Shown here piece after piece: positions 55,304 through 64,000 of a stretch of 64,000 bases of DNA. The notes below the pieces were generated by a model. It made no database searches and was not told where the DNA came from. It worked only from the letters and a program-made list of their open reading frames with translations. This stretch comes from Alitta virens (lineage: Eukaryota; Annelida; Polychaeta; Phyllodocida; Nereididae). Where the stretch lies: NCBI GenBank assembly GCA_932294295.1, contig OW028579.1, forward strand, positions 5,726,370-5,790,369, given 5' to 3'. Each line of letters starts with the position of its first letter. The first letter of the stretch is position 1. A program made the translations under genes and the position numbers.

Positions 55304-55911
55304 CTCCTTCTTGTGCACTCAACCATGACGGTATGTCAATATGGGAAGTTTGGAAAAGCAAAAACGACAAAAAGTGACACAAAATTTCTTGGAAAGGACA
55401 AACGCATCCTGATACAATAACTGGCTTTTCGTCATAATGGTATGTTTTAATCATTGTTATTATTCCTTATAGAAATATTAAAATTAATTGCAAAAAAATG
55501 TAAGGAAGTGCCTGTGTGTTGGACAGTATCGTTCAGTCTGTCCTTCAATTCCTGACGTGCAATTTTGTAAATTGCTAAATAGCTAAATATAGTACTTGTT
55601 GCTCAAGAAAATAAACGTGTAATATTTTCGTTGCACTTTTTTAGTTGGGCTCACCTTATTTCAAGGTCATGGCAGCCTTAGTAATGCAGAGGTAATCTTG
55701 TTATTATTCATGAAGTTAAGTATATTAATTGCGTCGATATAAAAAAATTTGAAATTATGCTAAACCAGTTTAGAAGAGGTTGTGTTTGGGTGGCCTATAA
55801 CAAAGGTTTTAATTTTATATATTTGGCTTTTCAAAACTATAAAAAAAAAAACTTTTTTTTTTTTTGGAATAATTTACTTCGTTAGTCAGCTTATATCACT
55901 ATTAAATTTCT

Positions 55912-56030
55912 GTTGTACGCATGGGATAAAAGTGTAACATGGTGTGGACTCCAATCCTTATCATCTCATCACTACGTCTGCCTCTGGTAGTTGTATGGTC
56001 ATGCTTCAGATTAGCAGCTGGCCAGATTAC
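55912..56030. repeat. SINE family 2 fragment
   Basis: GTGTAACATGGTGTGGAC, CATCACTACGTCTGCCTCT and GCTTCAGATTAG match the 3' part of the repeat at 63170-63440. Confidence 0.6.
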
Positions 56031-57831
56031 AATTTCATTACTTACTAATAATTATAATTATTATCTTGTTCCTTTTACATGAGCACATGTGCAAAAAAAC
56101 AAGAACATTATTGACATAATAAAATAAATCAAGGAAGAGACGACCAAGAAAATAGAAAATAACCCCACTCCTTGTAAATAAAAAAAACCCATTGAAACTA
56201 CACTAGTAAGACCACACTTAGGTCTTGAATGGTGACTCATGAGGTGGTCAATTGCAATGGTTGGAATGCACTCTGGTCCAAAATAAATAGTCTGAATAGT
56301 GAGGCAGTCTTGATAGTGAGGGTGGTTTTTATTACGATACGTTTTCAAGGCATATTTCAACTTCTAAAATAAACATAAACTTACTATTCCGGGTACTCCT
56401 GTAACTGTCTATTTATGGATTGGTAGAGCAGTTATTGAGAGGATTGGTCATACATACCTTGCCCCTTCCCAATGTCAACACCACTCCTTGGCATCCTACT
56501 GCATTCCAGTTACCTGACAGTTTCCCCAAAAAGTCCCCAGGTTACTCTCACCACTAATAACACTCAGTCTGGAAATTCCTTTACTTTCAAATGTTGCGAG
56601 CATTTGGGTTTATTTACTCTAATCATTTTTGCAAGAGGATCTCACCTTTAAATCGCCTAATTATTGGAAAAATCAATTTTGAACCCAATCCATTGTTGCT
56701 ATAAAATAACCACCATAACGACCAAAAAGGTTTTGCACCATAGATGATTTTAATGGTGGTGCACCTTCGTACAATTATTAGGAAGATATTGATGGTCAAT
56801 TAATTTTCTTTTTTTCTTTCTTTATTTTTAATTTTTCTTTTTTTCCCCTTAATTTGCAAACTGGCATTGAGATTAAAATACAACAACAATGATAAAAAAA
56901 ATACAATGAAAAAAAGTTAAAATTTACAACGACATAAAATATGTTATAAGATCACAGAGTGCATAAATGCAAGCAGCACATTTACAAGACAGCTTTCCTT
57001 TAAAACCTTTCCAAAATTATTTATTGTAAAACATTCAAAATCTTTAGGAAGTTTGTTGTAAGATTAGCCGTTTCTTGTAAATATAATTTTATGCTATTAC
57101 TGAAAACAATGTTGACAAAAATGGAAATAATGTTCATGAAAAATGCACACACATATATAAATGGCCATGAGACCTCAAAAAGGCACCACTACACCTCTTT
57201 AGACCTATTATGACAAAGTTTTAAGCATGTAGGTGCAGTAGTGTCAGAGTTCTATAGATTGTAATTGTAATCTTTCTTTAAAGTGAAAAACAGTCGGATG
57301 ACAATGTCATCCACACGGTGATCTTCATCTGTTACTTATTGTTATTAATTATCAAATGTCAACATAATGTAACAATGTACATCATGGATCACTCAAATAT
57401 TAGAAACCACTTCGTGGCTAAAATATAGATAGATAACATTGTATCATGTATGTAGATTTTGTAAACATGAAAATGGTTGTAGTAAAACACATGCAAGTGC
57501 CTTTAATGGATATATTCAATCAGTAATCTATAAGTTATCTGATTGATGCAAATTAGTTACATGTGTATCACATTAGGAATTACAAATTCTATACGTATAA
57601 GAAGCTGTTTTGGCCAAAAAGAATTGATGGTGGCTGGAACCTGTATTTTTAACCTATAACTAATTAAGTTATAATCAACTGTCATTTTGTAAATACTAAC
57701 CCATTACATTGCCCTATTTATCTTCTGTACATATTGTATTTTGCTTGTTCCTGGACACAAATGTCAATATTGACATTCCCTTGTCAATAAAAGTATATAT
57801 ATACGTTATATAAGATAAGTATATATATTAC

Positions 57832-58354
57832 TTGCCGAGCGATTTATGGATACTCATAATCCGTGGAACACTCCTGTTCTCTCTAGATCACTCGTGAATA
57901 AAGGCCAAAATTTGAAACATGTTTAAAAATATGGCGGACTTTCGATGAGTGAAATTTTTTTATGTTTTTATGGGAATCACTCGGCGAGCGGTTGGCGAGT
58001 GATCTACGGATGTCCATGGCCATTTGCAGCCACTCACGGCCAATCAGGCTCACGGGTACGCAGGGAAGGCTGTCCATTCGTGTATACTCGCCACCTACTT
58101 GTGTTCACTCTTGAACAGCTCGTGGAACCCTCGGGAGATGCTCAGTGGACCTCCGTGGCCCGCCTGCCGTTCTTCTGTCGACCATCCATGCTGGCACCAT
58201 GGTCACCCGTACCCACCCATAGCCCTCTCCTCCTTCACTCGTGAACCACTCACCAAGCAATCTACGAGTGCCTCACAGACGCTCGTCAAAATAATGTATA
58301 AGTTATGCACGAGTGAGCACCTATAGTCCCTCTTTGATGTTCGTGGTCACTCGG
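57832..58354. repeat. MITE-like block with GAGTGATCTACG motifs
   Basis: Rich in CACTCG and GAGTGATCTACGG motifs, with one copy of GTCACTCGGCT at its right edge. It resembles both the inside of the 33454 MITE and the ends of Harbinger 2, so it may be a non-autonomous derivative abutting the latter. The left edge is uncertain. Confidence 0.4.
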
Positions 58355-58736
58355 CTCTCTTAAGCTTCTATCTCACATAGCCGAGTGACGATGGCGAGTG
58401 ATGCCGAGTGCTGGCAAGTGATTGACACCCACACAATCGGCTTAACTTTTGGTCATTTGATGCATAGTGCCAGCGAGAAAAAGCAAGTCAGCAACAACTC
58501 ACCGATTGCTTGCCGACTACTTGCCAACTACTCACCAACTGCTCGTCAGCAACTTGCCGATTAATTCAAGTGTGGACCCAGTGCTGTTGCCGTTTGATGA
58601 AGAGTGAACAGGATTGAAGGAGAGTGAACACGAGCACTCTGCAAAAACAAGCCAATCACTTGCCAACCATTCACGGACCACTAGCCGACTGCTCAACTGA
58701 TGCCTGGAAGGAGGGATTTAAAATGGGCGCCTCTCC

Positions 58737-58746
58737 TATATATAAG
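58737..58746 (+). promoter_or_regulatory. TATA box of the Harbinger 2 transposase remnant
   Basis: TATATATAAG, about 70 bases before the ATG at 58815, as in Harbinger 1. Confidence 0.55.
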
Positions 58747-58814
58747 GCATGCATGTGTGTTCTGACCACATTTCTACCTTGGCAGTAGTCTACACAATAG
58801 TCTACACATTGACC

Positions 58815-60060
58815 ATGGAGAGGCCTATGGATGAGAAAGACTTGATGCTACTTACTATGGTAAATACCAACTTAGCAGTGACATCATTGCTGCTTCAGAA
58901 AAGGTGGAAGAAGGAAAGAAAGGCAAAGAAGAAATGGTATTGGACAAGACCTTGGCTCCTCAGAAGACCAATGTATGGCCAGTATGAGAAGTTAATGAAG
59001 GAATTGGAGAATGAAGATGTGGCATCCTTCAAGAACTTCATGAGAGTTGAACCAGCCCTGTTCAGTGAGTTGCTTGAAAGAGTTGGACCCCTCATAGAGA
59101 AGAAAGGAAGATACTTTCTGGAGGAAAGCTTTAGAACCTAGCCTAAAGCTTGCCATTACTTAGAGGTACATAGCAACAGGGAACAGCTACATGTCACTCC
59201 AGTATGGCTTCAGAGTGGCTGGAAATACCATTTGTAATTTTGTCCCCAAAGTTTGTGAGGCCATCATCCAAGTTTACAGTGATGAACTTCTCTCCTGTCC
59301 CATTACTCCAGAAGATTGGAAGGAAGTTGCCGACCTCTTTGCCTCGCGGTGGAACTTGCCTCATTGTGTTGGAGCATTAGATGGGAAACATGTGGCTATC
59401 AAGTTTCCTTCAAATTCAGGGTCTGTGTACTACAACTACAAGGGCTTCTTCTCCATTGTCCTGATGGCTCTTGTGGATGCTAACTATCAATTTCTCTACG
59501 TGGACATGAGCTCCAATGGTGCAGGCTCTGATGGAGGTGTGTTTGCCAGAACTGACTTTAGAAAAGCCTTGGAAGATGGAAGTCTTGGGCTACCTCCTCC
59601 TGAAGCTCTACCCAATGGTGACAGAGACGTGCCGTACTTCATTGTGGGAGATGAAGCCTTCCCCCTCAGGACCTGGTTGATGAAGACCATCCCACAGAGG
59701 GGTCTCACAAGGCCGCAATGTATCTACAATAATTATTACAGATTGTCCCGAGGAAGAAAAGTTGTAGAGAATGCATTTGGTCTATTGGCCAACAGATTCA
59801 GATGTCTCCTGACCACCATGCCACAAACACCAGACAAGGTGACTTCAATTGTACTGGCTTGCTGTTGCCTCCACAACCTGATTAGGAAGATACCCTTCAC
59901 CAAATGACACTTGAGTGATGGACCAGGAGGCACCTGACACACATGATGTTGTCCCTGGGAGCTGGAGGGAGATTGGCAACATGCATGACATTGGGGCACC
60001 TGTGAGAGGAAACTTTTCCACCAGGATAGCCAAGGAACACAGACTGTACTTGGGTTAATT
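58815..60060 (+). pseudogene. Broken HARBI1-type transposase, Harbinger 2
   Basis: The reading starts MERPMDEKD. It is similar to the Harbinger 1 nuclease through WLLRRP...YGQYEKLMKE and NFMRVEPALF. A frameshift occurs near 59110-59140, and a TAG at about 59161 replaces a Leu codon. The frame is then open (59191-59907) with VGALDGKHV, FIVGDEAFPL and KVVENAFG, so all three catalytic acids survive. A 3-base insertion adds an Asn/Tyr before the Glu motif. Another frameshift near 59905 cuts the C-terminus. It is non-functional as read. Confidence 0.9.
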
Positions 60061-60122
60061 ACAAAGAAGACAAGATTTGAAGTAAGAAGGCAACAAAAAT
60101 ATAAAAAATATATAAAAAAAAC

Positions 60123-60984
60123 TTGGCCTTTTTAAAGGCCACTTCAATCCTCCCATGAGAGCAAACCATGGGTTGCAATTGTGTGGCTAAAAATGGTGAA
60201 ATAAAAAAAAATTAGTTCCAAGTTTAAGTTTAAATAATTGTGGAATTATATGTATTGATTTTTTGTAAAAATATCACAAGTAGCAGCATATAAAATAAAT
60301 TATTCCGTATACAGAAAACAGCTTGGCCAATCACAGGGCAGCATTTAGACTTAGTGAACGTCATGAACGTCATCAGTAGAACTAGATAACGCTTCACAAA
60401 ACCCATAAAATAAACAAATTAGCTTTGTCTGGCACAAGAAACCCTATTTATTTTTATATTCCTTCAATCTGAATACAATTTTGGCAAGGGAGAAGCTTCA
60501 GAAAGACAAATTATTGTGGATATAACATATTTTGTTGTGGTGCTCCCAGAAAAGTCCGCTATATAAGCAGCGAGTGCAGGCAATTCTACCGATCTGACTT
60601 GCCCATATGTTTTATTTAATAACTTCATCAGTATTTATCCGATTTAAAATATTAAAACATCTTCTAAAAGCTAAGATCTTCACCTAATTAATACGATAGG
60701 TGGCATTAATTCTTTAGACGAATTGTGGATGCAGCGCTATTTTTCATTGAATAGTTTGTTGACTGTCTGCTTTTGAAATGGTGATGTCATCACCATGGCA
60801 ACTATTTATATCCCCTGCAATAACCCCTTTTTTTAAATTTTTTAATGCAAAAAAGACTTAAGTTTAGAAGGGACACAGTTTGATAGAAAAAGATGGGAAG
60901 GGCAATTTTTTTTTTGTTAGTCAGCCACAAATGTGTTCATGGTATGCTCTCTTGGGAGGATTTGGTGGCCTTGAAAAGGGCCGG
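60123..60984. repeat. Convergent intergenic inverted repeat of Harbinger 2
   Basis: 60123-60170 (GGCCTTTTTAAAGGCC, CAATCCTCCCATGAGAGCA) is the inverse of 60938-60984 (GCTCTCTTGGGAGGATTTGG, GGCCTTGAAAAGGGCC). It is followed by two more GGCCTTGAAAAAGGCC copies to about 61037. It is homologous to the repeat in Harbinger 1. Confidence 0.85.
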
Positions 60985-61053
60985 AAGTTTTGGTGGCCTT
61001 GAAAAAGGCCGGGAGTTTTGGTGGCCTTGAAAAAGGCCTGCTGGTCAAGAAGA

Positions 61054-62218
61054 TCACTGCTTTTGAGATGTCGTGCTTCCCATTGCAGAGAGGTTGGCTA
61101 GGAAGGTGCTGCTCAATCCCAGACTAGTATTGCCTTGATCTTGCTGGGAAGTCCCTATAACTGGTTGCCCATGCAGAGGTGGCCTAGTAGACCACGGCCC
61201 TTGAGGAACCTTGGAAGGAGTCAGGTGCTGCAAGGTCGGCTGTTGGTAGGTTGGCTGTTGGTGGGTTGGCTGCTGCTGATGCTGAGGATAAAACTGCTGC
61301 CGAGGGAGTTGATGGTAGTGCTGCTGCTGCTGAGGGACTTGCTGAAATTGCTGAGGAGCCATCATCCTGAGTCTGGCCTGCTGTTTGGCTTGCATCAGTA
61401 GAGTGAAGGCCTTGGTCTGAAAGTCCATCCAGAGATCTTCAGCGAGGGTGAGACTCTCATGGTAAATCGAATCACAAAAGGTACGCTTGGCAGCTGAGGC
61501 AGGGTCAAGGTCTACCTTCCGAGCATAGTGTTCATTGACAGAGGAGGTCACATCAGCCATCTTCTTCACTATGTGCAGGACTTCTTCTTCTTTGCCAGGT
61601 TCAGAAGTGTGTCTCTTTTTCTTCTAGTACGGACCACCCTTTGAAGAAGCAGAAAAATGGCGGGCTGTAGAACTTCCAGTTGGAGTTGCCCTGGAACGAT
61701 CCTCATCTGGGATGATGATGGAATCCTCCGGCTCTGGTCCACTGTCCATAGGAGTTGAGCTCTGGGGGTAATCACCATCCTTCTTCCTCTCTCTCTAGCT
61801 AGGCGTTCACCCAGTGTACTTCTGCACAAGCTTTCCAAACTGGGTTCTCATCTGCTCCAACCAATGCTTGACATCAGAACCAGGGATAGATAGGTGGGTT
61901 TAAGGAAGCACCTTTCTCCTCATACAGTCTGTTCTTGTACTGAGTGTTCTTCCAGTCGCTCTCAGTATGGTCGTATAACACAGGGTTGGAACGAAACCAC
62001 TCTGCCAAATCTTCCTCAAAATCATCATGAATTATCAGGTTGCCCCTCTGCTTCTTCCTCTTACCAGTAGTAGCGGGGACTTGGGTGGCCCAGGAGATCT
62101 GGAATTGCTTCTGGATCTGGACCTGGCTGATGATCTGGCTGGTGACACGGATCTGGCTGGTGACATTGACGTGGCTGATGATACAGATATGGACCTGGCT
62201 GACTTGCTGGAACAACAC
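61054..62218 (-). pseudogene. Broken MADF/SANT-like gene, Harbinger 2
   Basis: Three minus-strand pieces in different frames (62218-61874, 61838-61569 and 61569-61054). The first has a MADF-like start (DDFEEDLAEWFRSNPVLYDH) and the last a Gln-rich tail (QQFQQVPQQQQHYHQ, HQQQPTHQQ). Order and composition match the Harbinger 1 partner. Frameshifts separate the pieces. Confidence 0.8.
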
Positions 62219-63169
62219 GCAGAGTACTCGCCATGCGCTCCTCTATTGTTCCAGTGTCAAGCGGATAACTCTGGTTTACACGCCGACCGCTCGGCGAGGA
62301 AATCCAGTCCAATCCAGTCTACACTGCATTCAGTATGACACTTGATTACTCGCCGAGTGCACGGTGAGTGCACGACGGGTTAACCCCGTGTAAATCCCGA
62401 GTGATTCCAGAGCAAAGTTGCTCTGTTACACTCCTAGAAAATCTTAAACATGTTTAAAATTTGTGGGTCCTGATTCTACCAACCAAGAGTGGTCATGATC
62501 GGTCTACGAATATTGCCGAGTATTGCCGACCTTTTCCAGAGCGGTGGGCGTGCAAAGCCGAGTATTGCCGACTGCCTGATTTTTTAAGCACTCGGCATCA
62601 CTTGGCATTGTCACTCGGCTTTCTGAAAAGACACATTTGAAGTTTCAAAATGCTGCTGTTGCAGTGGTGCTTTATATCTGACCATATTAGGGCACTGACC
62701 ATAATAGGGTACCATACGATTTCAGTAAAATACGTAATATTTGTCTTTATTTATTATACACCGAAATTGTTACAACCAATCAACATGCACATAGGGTACT
62801 ACATGACAGCCCCCCCCCCCCCCAAAAAAAAAAATCTATAGAAATAGTGGATGGAAAGTCTATATGCATTTTGCAGCCATGAAAATTCAGTTGCCACCTT
62901 CATGTTATAGAGAAGTTCTATGTGTTTTGATATAGTTATACCAAAAAAAAAATAAGAAAAAAAATGTTAATGTTTCATTATTTACAGTGTAGGAGCTGGT
63001 CAGGTCAAGTTCAGCACACTTCGTGGGGTTAACTCAAGATGAATGTCATTCATAGAATGACAAGTTAATGTTAATTTACAAGTTTAAGAAATCGATGAAA
63101 TTCCAATTTCACATTATTTCATTTATTCTATTAACTCCCAACTGATCAAAGGATATAACGTAAAAACCA

Positions 63170-63440
63170 CTGTCAATGCAGCTGGGTGGCCTAATGCTAA
63201 TGTCCTCCATAATCACATTGGTCAGCCCTGCTGAAGGTAGATGATTCGATTTCTCTCCCAGGAACTCTTCATGAGCTTAAATTGGAGGTGCCTTGTACTT
63301 GATGTCTATGCTGGGGCATGTAAATACCCCACCAATGGGGCAAATATGTAACATGGTGTGGACTTCCAAGCCTTGTCGTCTCATCATTACATCTGCCTCT
63401 CGTAGCTTGCCATATAAGCTGAATACGCTTCAGATAAGTA
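63170..63440 (+). repeat. tRNA-derived SINE, family 2
   Basis: Starts GCAGCTGGGTGGCCTAATGC (A-box-like), then GATTCGATTTCTCTCCC (B-box-like). The body has ATGCTGGGGCATGTAAA and AACATGGTGTGGACTTCC. A partial copy of the head lies at 48797 (GCAGCTGGGTGGCCTCGTGC). Confidence 0.65.
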
Positions 63441-63851
63441 GAATTGAGACAAGGGAACCTTGAGACAACGCCCGGCTATTGGCACCCCTTATTATATATG
63501 AGCAAAGGTTTCTGAGCCATTAAAAAAACCCCTAAATTTGATTCTGATTGATGCATTCTGTAATGACTGGATTAATTCTGAAGCATTTGCACGTTAAGCT
63601 TGCTTATTTCGCCTAATGATAAATGGTAGGCCTTATTCTATAATTTATCAAATGTATTACTTTTATTTCGGTCTTTTTGTATGAAATGGTAAAAAAGTAC
63701 GACTTTATACAGGGAACTCCACACTCCCTGAAATTATGTAGTTGTTCTTAGAAAGCATAATTTAATTACTTCCTTGGCCTAAGACACATAAGTTTACATA
63801 ACAATTCATACAAGGAAGATTCGCCTATTTTCAAATGAGTTTCGCTTGTAC

Positions 63852-64000
63852 ATGGCCAATTGTGCCACGTGCATTTTCCATGCGTTTGGATAAACGCATG
63901 GAAAACGCATGGTTTTTGCTTCATTATTATTAGCTTAAAACCATGCGTTTTCCATGCATTTATCCTTCTCATGGAAAACGCACGTGGCACATTTGGCCAT
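63852..64000. mobile_element. Foldback/MITE-like palindromic element
   Basis: ATGGCCAATTGTGCCACGTG at the left pairs with the inverse of the last bases of the window (ATGGCCAAATGTGCCACGTG read on the minus strand). Each arm also has internal CATGCGTTTTCCATG palindromes, and the arms are about 65 bases long. It may continue beyond the window. Confidence 0.75.

Larger units (their letters stand above)
55304..58378. other. Intergenic region between the two Harbingers
   Basis: No gene is seen. It holds a SINE family-2 fragment near 55912, poly-A/T runs, a retroposon-like tail near 57760 (TTGTCAATAAAAGTATATAT) and a MITE-like block (57832-58354). The first few hundred bases are the upstream region of tyrosinase D before the insertion. 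Confidence 0.55.
58379..62620. mobile_element. Degraded PIF/Harbinger transposon (Harbinger 2)
   Basis: The ends AGCCGAGTGACGATGGCGAG and the inverse at 62620, AGCCGAGTGACAATGCCAAG, match over 34 bases with three differences. Inside are a broken HARBI1-type gene and a broken SANT-like gene in the same convergent order as Harbinger 1. Subterminal TTGCCGACTACT/ACTCACC motifs (58480-58570) and CGAGTATTGCCGA motifs (62510-62575) flank them. No clear target duplication remains. Confidence 0.8.
62621..64000. other. Intergenic repeat-rich end of window
   Basis: No gene is seen. It holds a poly-C/poly-A run near 62810, a SINE family-2 copy (63170-63440) and a foldback element (63852-64000). Confidence 0.6.

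Noticed and set aside
58376..62623. Target duplication of Harbinger 2
   Set aside because: Flanking triplets (CAT and TTC) do not match, so the limits rest on the imperfect inverted ends only.

Overview
The window looks like the nuclear genome of an animal. It is AT-rich, with spliced genes using GT-AG introns, abundant microsatellites, tRNA-derived SINEs and DNA transposons. A tandem array of secreted type-3 copper tyrosinases, three with Asn/Gly-rich N-terminal repeats, suggests a biomineralising marine invertebrate, most likely a mollusc or brachiopod. The species is inferred, not shown.

Region 1 (about 1-16.8 kb) is a nearly complete Polinton/Maverick, a virus-like self-synthesising DNA element. 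Eight minus-strand ORFs are packed head to tail from 6.8 kb down to 0.3 kb: packaging ATPase, two small conserved proteins, integrase with chromodomain, penton, a basic protein, double-jelly-roll major capsid protein and adenain-type protease. On the plus strand lie a five-exon gene for an acidic, proline-rich protein and a protein-primed DNA polymerase B. A PC4-like protein and a one-span membrane protein follow on the minus strand. All long ORFs are open, so the insertion is young or under selection. No terminal inverted repeat was found, and the left end may be cut by the window edge.

Region 2 (19.2-50.6 kb) holds four tandem tyrosinase genes, here called A-D, all on the minus strand. Each has six coding exons with matching intron phases, and the summed exon lengths are divisible by three in every gene (451, 503, 494 and 499 aa). 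B, C and D carry an extra GN-repeat exon and begin with a non-coding exon behind a TATA box. B and C are patchily near-identical, which suggests gene conversion. Introns and spacers hold SINEs, LINE tails, short palindromic elements and minisatellites.

Region 3 (50.6-55.3 kb) is an intact PIF/Harbinger transposon with 58-bp perfect inverted repeats and a TAA target duplication. It encodes a HARBI1-type transposase and a MADF/SANT-like partner, which converge. The element sits between the TATA box and the non-coding first exon of tyrosinase D, moving the TATA box about 4.7 kb away. Region 4 (about 58.4-62.6 kb) is a decayed relative with frameshifts and stops in both genes. Both Harbingers keep the same long inverted repeat between their convergent genes. 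The rest is repeat-rich intergenic DNA with small foldback or MITE-like elements.
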